A stretch of 64,000 nucleotides of DNA from Leisingera methylohalidivorans DSM 14336 (GCF_000511355.1 NC_023135.1:894371-958370), one strand, 5' to 3'. Numbered from the stretch's first letter, positions 31,951 to 40,780 are shown. A program made the numbers and translations. Notes: a model not told the origin generated them from the letters alone.

Positions 31951-31967
31951 ATGTTATGTTATTACAT
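31951..31967. promoter_or_regulatory. Candidate Zur operator upstream of zinT
   Basis: ATGTTATGTTATTACAT is an AT-rich imperfect palindrome matching the TGTTAT-N-ATAACA style of alphaproteobacterial Zur sites, 30 bp ahead of the zinT start. Its target genes (zinT and zigA) are standard Zur regulon members, which supports the call. Confidence 0.6.
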
Positions 31968-31996
31968 TCGAATCACTGGAAAACTGGAGTCCCTGG

Positions 31997-32653
31997 ATGC
32001 CCTGCAAAACCCTCAAACGAACGGCCATCACCGCAATCAGTGTGTTGATGACCGTTTCGGCTCCGGCCATTGCCCAAACAGCAAACCACGCCACATCCAG
32101 CGTCGAAAATCATAAGGGGCACGCGCATGAACCGGTTCTTGTAAACGAAGCGGACGTTCAAGCCCGCGAGCTGTCTGATTGGGAGGCGGACTGGCAATCG
32201 GTTTATCCCTTTTTGCAAGACGGCACTCTGGACGCCGTGCTGGCGCATAAAGCCGAAGATGCGGAACGCACCGTCGAGGAATTCCGCGCCTATTATGACG
32301 CAGGCTACGCGACCGATGTAGGCCGCATTCTGATCGACGGTTCCAAGGTGACTTTCTTCCGGGATGGTCTGCCCGTTCAGGGGCTATACGAAAACGACGG
32401 CTATGAAATTCTAACCTATGAGTCGGGCAGCCAAGGTGTGCGTTACATCTTTGAAAAGTCAGGTGGTGACGCAACAGCACCGCAGTTCATCCAGTTCAGC
32501 GACCATATAACCGTGCCGGCAAAGGCGGAGCATTTTCATCTGTACTGGGGCGACGACCGCGCAGAACTGCTGAAGGAAGTCACCAATTGGCCCACATATT
32601 TCCCGGCCAATATGACTGGTGCCGAGATCGCAGCAAACATGCTCGCGCATTAA
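31997..32653 (+). CDS. zinT: Periplasmic zinc-binding protein ZinT
   Basis: A 218-residue ZinT/YodA-family protein that captures zinc in the periplasm and helps ZnuABC. It has a signal peptide (LKRTAITAISVLMTVSAPAIA, then QTANH), a His-rich tether HKGHAHEP, then the lipocalin-like core: LSDWEADWQSVYPFLQDGTL, VEEFRAYYDAGYATDV, VRYIFEK and HFHLYWGDDRAELL with metal-binding histidines. The frame opens at 31916, but ATG 31997 is preceded by GGAG at good spacing and starts the signal peptide; the operator lies just upstream. Codon use is less GC-rich than neighbouring core genes. Confidence 0.93.
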   Translation: MPCKTLKRTAITAISVLMTVSAPAIAQTANHATSSVENHKGHAHEPVLVNEADVQARELSDWEADWQSVYPFLQDGTLDAVLAHKAEDAERTVEEFRAYYDAGYATDVGRILIDGSKVTFFRDGLPVQGLYENDGYEILTYESGSQGVRYIFEKSGGDATAPQFIQFSDHITVPAKAEHFHLYWGDDRAELLKEVTNWPTYFPANMTGAEIAANMLAH

Positions 32654-32749
32654 ATCCGGTCGCTTCCCCATGCCAAAGCGGCAGGCCTGCGACAAAAGCA
32701 AGCCTGCCGCTCCGCTCCAGACAATCCTTCAGTCCAAGGCCGCTCCAGA

Positions 32750-33976
32750 ATGAACACTCCCGCGATAAACACAGACACACGCCTTCCCGTCACTGTCCTC
32801 TCAGGTTTCCTGGGAGCAGGGAAAACCACCCTTCTGAATGAAGTCTTGCAAAACCGTGATGGCCGCCGCGTTGCGGTCATTGTAAATGATATGTCCGAGG
32901 TCAACATCGACGCCGGCATCATTCGCGACGGCGATGCAAACCTCAGCCACACGGAAGAAACGCTGGTTGAAATGACAAACGGCTGCATCTGCTGCACCCT
33001 TCGCGACGATCTGTTGAAAGAGGTCAGCCGTCTCGCCGCTGAAGGCCGCTTTGATTATCTTCTCATCGAATCCACCGGCATTTCGGAACCGTTGCCAGTT
33101 GCGGCGACCTTTGATTTTCGCGATGAGGATGGTGTCAGCCTTTCGGATGTTGCGCGGCTCGACACGATGGTGACCGTTGTCGATACAGTCAATTTATTGA
33201 AAGACTACGCCAGCCACGATTTTCTCAGGGATCGTGGCGAGGTGATGGGCGAGAACGATGACCGCACGCTGGTGAACTTGCTGGTCGACCAGATTGAGTT
33301 TGCCGACGTTGTGATCCTGAACAAAGCGAATGATGCCGGGCCTGCCAACGTAGAAGCCGCCCGCATGATCGTTGTGGCGTTGAATCCGGATGCGCAAATA
33401 ATCGAGGCTGACTACGGGAAAGTGCCGCACGGCCGAATATTTGATACGCGCCTGTTTGATTTTGAAAAAGCGCACGAAAATCCGCTTTGGGCAAAAGAGC
33501 TTTACGGATTTTCGGATCACATCCCTGAAACTGAAGAATATGGGATTTCGTCGTTTGTGTATTGCGCAAGACGGCCTTTTGCCCCTCAGAAAGTGAGCGA
33601 CGTCCTGTCTGGCCCCTTGCCCGGCGTCATACGTGCCAAGGGGCATTTTTGGATAGCGACGCGGCCCGATTGGGTGGCTGAATTTTCGCTTGCAGGCGCA
33701 TTGAGCAGTGTCAAACCTATGGGCATCTGGTGGGCAACCGTTCCCGAAGATCGACGCCCGGCAAGCCCGCAGGCAACAGAGTATTTAGAGCACCACTGGC
33801 AGGAGCCCTTCGGGGACCGGCGCCAAGAATTGGTGTTTATCGGTTCGGGCATGGACAAGGCAGCGATAACAGCGGCGTTGGATGCGGCCCTTGTTGAAGA
33901 TGCGCACGCATTTACGCCCGACGCTTGGGCCAGCTTGCCCGACCCGTTTCCGCATTGGCGGCGCGCGCCTGTATGA
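32750..33976 (+). CDS. zigA: CobW/COG0523-family zinc-responsive GTPase (ZigA/YciC-like)
   Basis: A 408-residue P-loop GTPase thought to act as zinc metallochaperone when zinc is scarce. GFLGAGKTT (Walker A) is near residue 18-26, [13 protein letters not shown] contains the CxCC metal motif, [14 protein letters not shown] is switch II and LNKAND is the NKxD guanine motif. The C-terminal CobW_C domain ends with [15 protein letters not shown] and the [18 protein letters not shown] strand. It follows zinT by 96 bp and shares the upstream operator if co-transcribed. Third positions are less GC-rich than in neighbouring core genes. Confidence 0.92.
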   Translation: MNTPAINTDTRLPVTVLSGFLGAGKTTLLNEVLQNRDGRRVAVIVNDMSEVNIDAGIIRDGDANLSHTEETLVEMTNGCICCTLRDDLLKEVSRLAAEGRFDYLLIESTGISEPLPVAATFDFRDEDGVSLSDVARLDTMVTVVDTVNLLKDYASHDFLRDRGEVMGENDDRTLVNLLVDQIEFADVVILNKANDAGPANVEAARMIVVALNPDAQIIEADYGKVPHGRIFDTRLFDFEKAHENPLWAKELYGFSDHIPETEEYGISSFVYCARRPFAPQKVSDVLSGPLPGVIRAKGHFWIATRPDWVAEFSLAGALSSVKPMGIWWATVPEDRRPASPQATEYLEHHWQEPFGDRRQELVFIGSGMDKAAITAALDAALVEDAHAFTPDAWASLPDPFPHWRRAPV

Positions 33977-34272
33977 TCAGCGCAGCGAGGCGGAAAGGTT
34001 TTGTGACACGGCGCGGCAGCAATGCGCGGACAAGCTTGCCCCGGTCAAAACAAAGCGGAAATCCGATGGCGGCCTTTGACCAGTTGCCAGCGGATCTCCG
34101 CGAATGGCTCAGGCAAGCTGCGCTGCCGTGGTCACCTCGTTCGGCGCTGCGGGTTTGGCGGTCTGCACTAAAAAAACACGGAGGCGACCGGACTGCTGCC
34201 TGCGCTTACCTCAGCCAAGTGGAACTTAATAATCTCAAGCAAGAAGCTGGAAGGATTTGGGGTGCCGAATAA
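33973..34272 (+). CDS. Small DUF6525-like basic protein
   Basis: A 99-residue protein whose ATG overlaps the zigA stop (ATGA), so it is coupled to it. [30 protein letters not shown] and [18 protein letters not shown] are typical of a small roseobacter family usually listed as DUF6525. It is basic, single-domain, without Cys or His pairs. Function unknown. Its position behind zigA is a recurrent arrangement I believe, but I cannot verify it here. Confidence 0.65.
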   Translation: MISAARRKGFVTRRGSNARTSLPRSKQSGNPMAAFDQLPADLREWLRQAALPWSPRSALRVWRSALKKHGGDRTAACAYLSQVELNNLKQEAGRIWGAE

Positions 34273-34461
34273 TAAATCCTAAAAGGGGACTTTGGCCACT
34301 TATCAGAAAATCAGCAATGTGGGCTCACGCGCTAAATCGCTCCGCGATATGGGCGCCTGTGGCTGGCGGTGCGGGAAACCGGGATTTGTTTTGCGGATTT
34401 CGATGACGGCTGTGTGCTGTCGGGCGCGGTGATTTTGCCTCGGTTGACAGAGGGTTTTCCG

Positions 34462-34734
34462 ATGACCCTTCAGCAGTCCGCACCGGCGGCCCCCCTTCGC
34501 GCCCGGATGATTGCCGATATGCCGACGCGCAATCCGGGGCCGGCGCTTCAAACCAGCCACTTGCGGGCCTGCAAGCGGTTTGCAGCCTGGCTCGGACGAT
34601 CCCCCCGGGACCGCGGCAGCCGATGATGTGCGGGGCTTCCAGCGGCAACTGATGGAAAGCGGCACCAGCATCTGTACCCGCAGTCAGACCATGACCGGGG
34701 TGAAGTTTCTGTTCCGGGTGACGCTGCGGCGGAT
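34462..34734 (+). pseudogene. Tyrosine recombinase (IS91-associated integrase), N-terminal remnant, frameshifted
   Basis: ATG 34462 opens MTLQQSAPAAPLRARMIADM and THLRACKRFAAWLGRSP-like sequence (the SAM-like core-binding domain). The frame is lost near 34600-34625 and continues one frame over as ADDVRGFQRQLMESGTS and MTGVKFLFRVTLRR, which complete the usual N-terminal domain. The catalytic domain with its R-H-R-Y residues is absent. Non-functional. Confidence 0.72.
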
Positions 34735-34739
34735 GAACT

Positions 34740-34979
34740 CGCCGGTTCCTGATCCATGCCCTGCCCAAGGGGCAGCAACGCATCCGCCCCTACGGCGTCT
34801 TCGGGAATGGCAACCGTGCCGCCAATATCGCCAGGATCAGGGACCTGCTCGGGGCAGGCAGCTTCGGCATGGTTTTTGTGAGCCTTGATGGGCATGCGCC
34901 GCGCCGCGCGCGGTCCGCCCAACCTGCAGAACAAGTACCAAGGCAATCAACCGCTTCAAATCCCCATAGAGCCAGCTGA
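34740..34979 (+). pseudogene. IS91-family transposase, C-terminal remnant
   Basis: In the frame of base 34746 the translation reads RRFLIHALPKGQQRIRPYGV and FGNGNRAANIARIRDLLG, closely resembling the C-terminal part of IS91 transposases (FLxHxLPxGFxRIRxYG...NRxxNIAxxRxLL). It then runs on in degenerate sequence to a TGA at 34977. The catalytic region (HUH and Tyr motifs) is gone and a stop lies just upstream in frame. Confidence 0.75.
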
Positions 34980-35124
34980 TCCGCCCACTTCCAACCCCGC
35001 GATTTCCCGCTTGCGCGTTTCTCCGACGCCAGGCAATGCCGCGCATCATTCAAACGTCGCGCGCGGCGTCCGAGAAACCTGCATCAAGCAGCCCCTCTCC
35101 GGAACCGCGGCGAAAGGCACCGGT

Positions 35125-35172
35125 CTCATCGCCGGCCTCATCGCTGGCCTCACTGCCGGCCTGTCCGCTGGC
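35125..35172 (+). repeat. 12-bp tandem repeat, four units
   Basis: Four consecutive 12-mers (CTCATCGCCGGC, CTCATCGCTGGC, CTCACTGCCGGC, CTGTCCGCTGGC), decaying toward the 3' side. Read in frame they give Leu-x-Ala-Gly repeats, but the open frame around them lies in IS91-derived sequence and is probably not a gene. Confidence 0.85.
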
Positions 35173-35269
35173 GCATGATGTCAGCAGGCCGCATTCAGCT
35201 TTCCAAGATTGGCCTCCGATCTGCGGATCATTAACGCTATTCTCACAAATTTTCGAAAAATTGCCCTGC

Positions 35270-36907
35270 ATGACAAATTCTCAAGCAGCAGGATTCCCCG
35301 TGACAGATTGGACTTCCGGCTATGTGGCCGGCATCGACTATACCCATGACTTCCACAGCCAGCTGACGCCGGCCTTGCTGGGCTTCGGCGCGATGAGCCA
35401 GGGCCACCGGCACGCGCTGGACGGCGGCGGCATCACCTATTGCGAACTCGGCTGCGGCCAGGGGTTTTCCGCCAATCTTCTGGCGGCGGCCAACCCGCAT
35501 ATCGACTTTCACGCGATGGACTTCAGCCCCTCGCATATCGCCGGCGCCCGGGAGCTGGCGCAGGAGGCGGCGCTGGAGAACGTTCATTTCCACGAGCGCT
35601 CCTTTGCGGATTTCGACGCCGCGCCGGGCCTGCCCCAGGTCTTCGACATCATTGCCCTGCACGGTGTCTTCAGCTGGGTGTCGGAGGAAAACCGCCAGCA
35701 TATCACCCGGTTCATTTCGCAGCGGCTGCGGCCGGGCGGTCTGGTCTATGTCAGCTATAATGCCCAGCCCGGCTGGGCTGCGGCCATGCCGCTGCGCCGG
35801 CTTATTGCCGCCCGGGCAGAGCAGGGCAGCGGGCCGCTCACAGACCGGATCGGCGAGGCGATGGCGTTTGCCCGTCAGCTGGGTGCAGCGGGTGCGGCGT
35901 ATTTCGCCAAGAACCCGGCGGCGGCCAGGCGCCTGGACCATATGAAATCAATGCCGGCCAATTATCTGGCGCATGAATATTTCAACAAGGACTGGACCCC
36001 TTTCTACTTCGAGGATCTGGCGGGGGAACTGGCCGGGGCCAAATTGAACTTTGCAGGGTCGGTGCATCCGCTGGACAATCTGGACTGCATCCGCTTCACG
36101 CCGGACCAACAGGCCCTGCTGGACAGCGAGGGCGATCCCGACCGCCGCGAAGGGCTGCGCGATCTGCTGCTGAACGAGCATTTCCGCACCGATATCTTTG
36201 TGAAGGGCAAGCTGGCGCATACCCCGCGCGGCGAAGTCGGCGCCTGGTTCGCGACGCCCTTTGCCCTCAGCCGCCCCTACAGCGGCGGCACGCTGAAATT
36301 TCAGCACCGGGGTAAAGAGGTGCCGCTGAAGCAGGATCATTACGCGCCCGTGCTGAAGGCGCTGGCCAAGGGGCCGGCAACAGTGCGCAGCCTGCTGGAT
36401 CAGGGGGTGTTCGGCGCCATGGACTGGGGCAGCATCTCCCGGATGCTGATGACCCTCGCCGGCACCGGATGCATCACCCCCTGTCTGCCGCAGGAGGGGC
36501 TGGCGCAGCGCGCGGCTGCCTGCCGCGCCTTCAACCTGGCGGTCTGCAAACGGGCCGAGGACAGCGACACACTGCGCTTCCTGGCTTCCCCGGTCACCGG
36601 CGGCGGGGTTGCGGCCGACCGGTTCGAACAGCTGTTCCTGCTGGCCCGCAGCGAAGGCCATGAGACGCCTGCCGGCTGGGCCGCGCTGGCCTGGCGCATT
36701 CTGGCGCCGCAGGGCCAGCGGCTGCAGCACGACGGCCGGGTGCTGGAGACCGAGGCGGAAAACCTTGCCCTGCTGGGGGCCAGGGCCGGAAATTTCGCAG
36801 CCCGCCGCCTGCCGCTGTTCATAAGCCTCGGCCTGACGCTGGAAGACACCCGGCAGGACCAGGCGCAGATCCCGGCACCGGACAAGGCCCGGGGCGCCGC
36901 GGCGTGA
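35270..36907 (+). CDS. SAM methyltransferase with C-terminal regulatory domain
   Basis: A 545-residue cytosolic protein. Residues 20-180 form a class I methyltransferase: YCELGCGQGFSANLLAAANP (motif I), FHAMDFSPSHIAGARELA (motif II acidic Asp) and PQVFDIIALHGVFSWVS, LRPGGLVYVSYNAQPGW. The part from about residue 200 matches the methyltransferase regulatory-domain family (PF10119 type) with HMKSMPANYLAHEYFNKDW and PFYFEDLAGELAGAKLNF; a PKMT-like winged helix follows (KALAKGPATVRSLLDQGV). Related proteins methylate outer-membrane protein lysines in Rickettsia, but the substrate here is unknown. The frame opens at 35036 inside IS91 debris; ATG 35270 gives a natural N-terminus. Confidence 0.78.
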   Translation: MTNSQAAGFPVTDWTSGYVAGIDYTHDFHSQLTPALLGFGAMSQGHRHALDGGGITYCELGCGQGFSANLLAAANPHIDFHAMDFSPSHIAGARELAQEAALENVHFHERSFADFDAAPGLPQVFDIIALHGVFSWVSEENRQHITRFISQRLRPGGLVYVSYNAQPGWAAAMPLRRLIAARAEQGSGPLTDRIGEAMAFARQLGAAGAAYFAKNPAAARRLDHMKSMPANYLAHEYFNKDWTPFYFEDLAGELAGAKLNFAGSVHPLDNLDCIRFTPDQQALLDSEGDPDRREGLRDLLLNEHFRTDIFVKGKLAHTPRGEVGAWFATPFALSRPYSGGTLKFQHRGKEVPLKQDHYAPVLKALAKGPATVRSLLDQGVFGAMDWGSISRMLMTLAGTGCITPCLPQEGLAQRAAACRAFNLAVCKRAEDSDTLRFLASPVTGGGVAADRFEQLFLLARSEGHETPAGWAALAWRILAPQGQRLQHDGRVLETEAENLALLGARAGNFAARRLPLFISLGLTLEDTRQDQAQIPAPDKARGAAA

Positions 36908-37048
36908 TCCCGCAGCTTTCGGGGGCGGCTTCCGGCCGGCCCCGTCTGCAGGGGGGAACCGTGCCCTTGCGCCGCCGCATTAGCAATTTAAAAAGCTGTG
37001 CCGCTTACAAAGAAACAGCCCCATACACTCACTGACAGGAATTCTCTC

Positions 37049-38266
37049 GTGTCCTTTGAAGACCGCATGCTGGCTGCCCGAACCACGGGCAGGGAATCGC
37101 CTTTTGCCCTCGACGAGGTGTTTTTCTCACGTACCGACCCGCGCGGTGTGATCCAGGCCGGCAATGCGGTGTTCAGCCGTGTCGCCAAACACCCGCTGGA
37201 GGATCTGCTGGGCGCGCCGCACAAGGTGATCCGCCATCCGGACATGCCGCGCGCGGTGTTCCAGCTCTTGTGGGACACGATCAAGGACGGCGGCACCGTT
37301 GGCGCCTATGTCAAGAACCGGGCCAGCGATGGCAGCTATTACTGGGTCTTTGCGGTCGTCACCCCCTGCGAGTACGGCTACCTGTCGGCGCGGATCAAGC
37401 CCACCAGCCCGCTGTTCAGGACAGTGGAGCAGGAATACGCCCTGCTGCGCCAGGCGGAACGCGACGACGGGCTTGACCCTGAAGACAGCGCCGCGCTGCT
37501 GCTTGCGCGTCTGCAGCAGCTTGGCTTTGCCACCTACAACGACTTTGCCGGCCACGCCCTGGCAGAAGAGCTCATGGCCCGCGATGCAGGCCTGAAACGC
37601 CCCGCGGACGCCCGTCTGGCGGAACGCCGGGCGATGCATTCCGCAGCCGGGGATCTGGTGCAGGAGACCGAGGCGCTGGTGCAGGAATTCGAATCGATGC
37701 GCACCATCCCGCATAACCTGCGGGTCATTGCCTCGCGGATCGAACCGGCCGGCGGGCCGGTCACCGTTCTGTCCGAGAACTACAACTCGATGTCGCGCGA
37801 CATGTCCAATTGGTTCGAGGCCCATGTCTGGGGAAAGAACAGCAATTTCCGCGCCATCAATGGCACCGTCACGGCGGCGATCTTTGTCGAAGGGCTGGCG
37901 CGGATCCTCACCGAATGCGGCCGTCAGCTCAATCAGGAAGACGGCGCCGCAGCCATTGATGTCGATCGTGAACAGGCGATCCTGGCACAGCTGAGCGAAG
38001 ACCAGTTCACCAAGGCCAGGGCCAGCCTGCAGGATGTCCGCTTCGAGGCCGACCGCATTATGAAGGCCTGCATGACCCTGCACCGCCACTTCATGGCGCT
38101 GACAACAACCCGGGTGCTGTGCAAGATCGAATGCGCCCGGCTGGGAAGTGCCGGTGAATCGCTGAACACGATCATTGATGAGCTGGGCCGGTTCCAGGAC
38201 CGGATTTCCGCCCGGCTGGAAAAGATAACGGAGCTCAGCGCCGCCCTCGCATCCGAGGAGAAATAG
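37049..38266 (+). CDS. PAS-domain sensor protein (Aer-like, without methyl-accepting domain)
   Basis: A 405-residue soluble protein. Residues 25-125 are a PAS domain of the aerotaxis type: FSRTDPRGVIQAGNAVFSRV, GAPHKVIRHPDMPRAVFQLLW and NRASDGSYYWVFAVVTP, consistent with FAD-binding redox sensing. The remaining 270 residues are helical (DLVQETEALVQEFESM, LARILTECGRQLNQE) and lack the conserved MCP signalling hairpin, HAMP and transmembrane segments, so it is not a classical chemoreceptor. GTG 37049 behind AGGA at 8 bp is preferred over GTG 36998, which has no ribosome-binding site. Output partner unknown. Confidence 0.72.
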   Translation: MSFEDRMLAARTTGRESPFALDEVFFSRTDPRGVIQAGNAVFSRVAKHPLEDLLGAPHKVIRHPDMPRAVFQLLWDTIKDGGTVGAYVKNRASDGSYYWVFAVVTPCEYGYLSARIKPTSPLFRTVEQEYALLRQAERDDGLDPEDSAALLLARLQQLGFATYNDFAGHALAEELMARDAGLKRPADARLAERRAMHSAAGDLVQETEALVQEFESMRTIPHNLRVIASRIEPAGGPVTVLSENYNSMSRDMSNWFEAHVWGKNSNFRAINGTVTAAIFVEGLARILTECGRQLNQEDGAAAIDVDREQAILAQLSEDQFTKARASLQDVRFEADRIMKACMTLHRHFMALTTTRVLCKIECARLGSAGESLNTIIDELGRFQDRISARLEKITELSAALASEEK

Positions 38267-38289
38267 CCCGCGCTCCGGGGTATTTCTCT

Positions 38290-38459
38290 GCCGCTGTTCC
38301 GGTCCGGCTTTTGCGGAGCGGGGCAGGCGGCTGCCCGTGCCGTTTCCTGAACCGGACCGGCAGCGGGACGGTGCTGCTGAAACCGGTGGCGGCGGAAATC
38401 CCGGCCACCGTCATGCCGGTCTCATTCAGCAGCGTCAGGCCGGTGATGATGGCGATGCC
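38290..38459 (-). pseudogene. Remnant of an AraC-family (GlxA-like) regulator C-terminus
   Basis: On the minus strand the frame starting at 38459 reads TLLNETGMTVAGISAATGFSS, shortened here, then RFRKRHGQPPAPLR, which resembles the second HTH and end of AraC/GlxA regulators (LLxxTxxxVxEIAxxxGFxSxxHFxRxFRxRxGxxP). The usual HFSRAF segment is replaced by VPLPV, and an in-frame stop is immediately upstream. No N-terminal part is found. It lies in the 345-bp gap between the PAS gene and nhaC. Confidence 0.42.
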
Positions 38460-38611
38460 ATTGGATCAGGCCACCGGCCCGCCGCAATCAACCCGGCACC
38501 CGGCCGCAGCCTTCGGAACAAAGCTGCCGAGGTCCGTAGCGTGACCCTGGCTGAAGGGAAGTTTCCTGCAAAATGCGCGCCGCAGGCCGCTGCCCGCGGC
38601 GCGCTGTTCCG

Positions 38612-40084
38612 TCAGGCGGTCAGCAAGGCCACCGGCTCGCCGCTGTCTTCCCAGGCGGTGATTTCGTCTTCGCTTGCCTTGGGCGAAAACAGCCCGGTCA
38701 TCGCATAGAAGATGCCGATCAGCGGCGACAGCCAGCAGGCAAAGGCCAGCGGGATGTACAGCAGGTTTTCAAAATTGCCATCTGAAATCCCCAGCGCCAG
38801 CGCCGAGATCACAAAGGCGCCGCCCGCATTCCAGGGGATCAGCGGCGACACCAGCGTGCCGCCTTCCTCGATGGCGCGCGACAGGTTCAGCGGCGAATAC
38901 TTCATGCCGCGGTAAACCGGCGCATACATCCGGCCGGGCAGGGCAATCGACAGGTAGGGGTCGCCCGCCACGGTGTTGGTCGCAACCGATGTCAGGATCG
39001 CCGAGGCCTGAATGCCGGCAAAGCTTTTGACCCGCGCAATGATCACCTCGATGATCGCCTGCAAACAGCCGGTCCGTTCCAGCGCGCCGCCGAACGCCAG
39101 CGCCAGCAGCACCAGCGAGATGGTCCACATCATCGACTGGATGCCGCCGCGGTTCAGCAGCGGATCGATTTCCGGCACGCCGGTTTCAATCGCATAGCCG
39201 CTGTTGGCAAAGGTGAAGGTCTCATGCAGGCCCGCGCCCTGGCACGCCATCGCCAGGATGCCGCCGGCGACAGCGCCGGCAAACAGCGACGGGATAGGGG
39301 GCTGCTTCTTCACCGCCAGCGCGATGACCAGCAGCGCAGGCAGCAGCATCAGCGGCGAGATCCAGAACGCGCCGTCCAGCGCCTCGGTGATCGCGTCGAT
39401 GCGCTCAAACGATACCTGCGAGGTGTCGATCAGGGTGAAGCCGACAACCAGATAGATCACCAGCGCGATCAGCATCGACGGCACCGTGGTCGGCAGCATG
39501 TTGCGGATGTGGTCGAACAGGTTGGTGCCGGTCACCGCAGGCGCCAGGTTGGTGGTGTCCGACAGCGGCGAGATCTTGTCGCCGAAAAACGCGCCCGAAA
39601 CCACCGCACCGGCGGTCCAGTACATCGGAATGCCAAAGCCCGCGCCGATGCCCATCAGCGCCAGGCCGACGGTGCCCACCGTGCCCCAGGAAGTGCCCAA
39701 GGACACCGACACGATCGCGCACAGCACCATGCCCGCGGCCAGGAACAGCTCCGGCGACAGGATTTTCAGCCCGTAGTAGATCAGCGTCGGCACCGTGCCG
39801 CTGGCAATCCAGATGCCGACAATCATGCCGACGTTGATCAGGATCGCCAGGGAGGGCAGCGAAATGGTCACGACATGGAACACGCCGTCTTCGATATTGT
39901 CCCACTTGTGGCCCAGCTTCAGGCCGACCAGCGCGGTGATGGCGATGCCGATGGCCAGCGGAATATGCGGGGTGAAGTCGCCGAAATAGAACAGCTGGAT
40001 GCCCAGAACCCCCAGTGTCAGCACGATGGGCAGCAGCGCCATCGCCAAGCCGGGCTTCACGATGTTCGGATCATTTGGTGACAC
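38612..40084 (-). CDS. nhaC: Na+/H+ antiporter NhaC
   Basis: A 490-residue inner-membrane antiporter with about 11-12 helices. Signatures are LINVGMIVGIWIASGTVPTL, SVSLGTSWGTVGTVGLALMG, GAFFGDKISPLSDTTNLAPA and NTVAGDPYLSIALPGRM, all conserved in the NhaC family. GTG 40084 is preceded by AAGGAG at 8 bp. Roles: sodium extrusion and pH homeostasis, fitting a marine lifestyle. Monocistronic. Confidence 0.93.
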   Translation of the reverse strand: MSPNDPNIVKPGLAMALLPIVLTLGVLGIQLFYFGDFTPHIPLAIGIAITALVGLKLGHKWDNIEDGVFHVVTISLPSLAILINVGMIVGIWIASGTVPTLIYYGLKILSPELFLAAGMVLCAIVSVSLGTSWGTVGTVGLALMGIGAGFGIPMYWTAGAVVSGAFFGDKISPLSDTTNLAPAVTGTNLFDHIRNMLPTTVPSMLIALVIYLVVGFTLIDTSQVSFERIDAITEALDGAFWISPLMLLPALLVIALAVKKQPPIPSLFAGAVAGGILAMACQGAGLHETFTFANSGYAIETGVPEIDPLLNRGGIQSMMWTISLVLLALAFGGALERTGCLQAIIEVIIARVKSFAGIQASAILTSVATNTVAGDPYLSIALPGRMYAPVYRGMKYSPLNLSRAIEEGGTLVSPLIPWNAGGAFVISALALGISDGNFENLLYIPLAFACWLSPLIGIFYAMTGLFSPKASEDEITAWEDSGEPVALLTA

Positions 40085-40420
40085 GGATATCTCCTTGGTT
40101 CAGTCAAATCGCCTGTCAAAGGCGGATGCGGACACACAGCAGAAATCGGCCCCGGGGTCTCGCCGGAACCGCGCCGGAATGCACGGCGTTTGCGACAATC
40201 AGGGATATTTTCCCCAATCGGGGATCTGCGGCTCTTCGGGGGGAAATTCCCGTTACCGGCCTTGCGGCCGCCAGGGTTTCGGCCCAGCCAGGGCAGGGGC
40301 AGGGGCAGGCCAGCCGGGCTTTGCGCAAAAGCAACAGCCGCCGGGTCTTTGCGGCTGGTTTCTGGATAATCCTGCTGTATGGCGTAGTCTGAACGGCACG
40401 CCAATCGCTTGGGAACCGGA
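40085..40420. other. Non-coding gap between nhaC and the H-type lectin gene
   Basis: 336 bp between divergent genes. I see no credible small gene. There are several short G- or C-runs with local complementarity (around 40205-40245) but no recognisable operator or promoter. Confidence 0.4.
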
Positions 40421-40771
40421 ATGAACAGACTGCGCAACCCCCGCACAGGGGTCGATCAGGGCGATACCGAGGTGTTTTCGGATTTCGAAGACGGCGGCGA
40501 GATGTGGACCGGCTCCGGCCCGCGTGAGCGCCGCCGCGCCGTGAGCTTCACCGAGGCCTTTGCCCGCCCGCCGGCCGTGCATGTGTCGCCTTCGCTGTGG
40601 GATATGGACACCTCCACCGAGATCCGGGCCGAGCTGGTGGCGGAAAACATCACCTGCGAGGGGTTCGAGATCGTTTTCCGCACCTGGGCCGACAGCCGCG
40701 CCGCCCGCCTGCGCGCGGGCTGGCTGGCCATTGGCGAACTGCCCCATGCCGATGACTGGGACGTCGACTAG
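40421..40771 (+). CDS. H-type lectin domain protein
   Basis: A 116-residue protein with a single H-type lectin domain, a six-stranded carbohydrate-binding fold found in snail agglutinin and discoidin. FSDFEDGGEMWTGSGPRERR, FARPPAVHVSPSLWDMDT, EIRAELVAENITCEGFEIVF and ARLRAGWLAIG give the typical order. There is no signal peptide; ATG 40421 is chosen over 40409. Family knowledge points to GalNAc-type binding, unproven here. The gene converges with merR (9-bp gap). Confidence 0.8.
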   Translation: MNRLRNPRTGVDQGDTEVFSDFEDGGEMWTGSGPRERRRAVSFTEAFARPPAVHVSPSLWDMDTSTEIRAELVAENITCEGFEIVFRTWADSRAARLRAGWLAIGELPHADDWDVD

Positions 40772-40780
40772 GGCGCGGCG

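Larger units (their letters stand above)
34300..34979 (+). mobile_element. Decayed IS91-family-like element
   Basis: The region contains a broken N-terminal piece of a tyrosine recombinase and a fragment of an IS91-type transposase C-terminus on the same strand, the order found in IS91-like elements that carry an integrase. Most of the transposase is gone and both frames are disrupted. Outer ends and target duplications cannot be identified (IS91 elements move by rolling circle and make none). Confidence 0.7.

Noticed and set aside
34885..35178. 98-codon frame containing the Leu-x-Ala-Gly repeats
   Set aside because: It lies in IS91-derived sequence, starts in a different frame from the transposase piece and has no ribosome-binding site.
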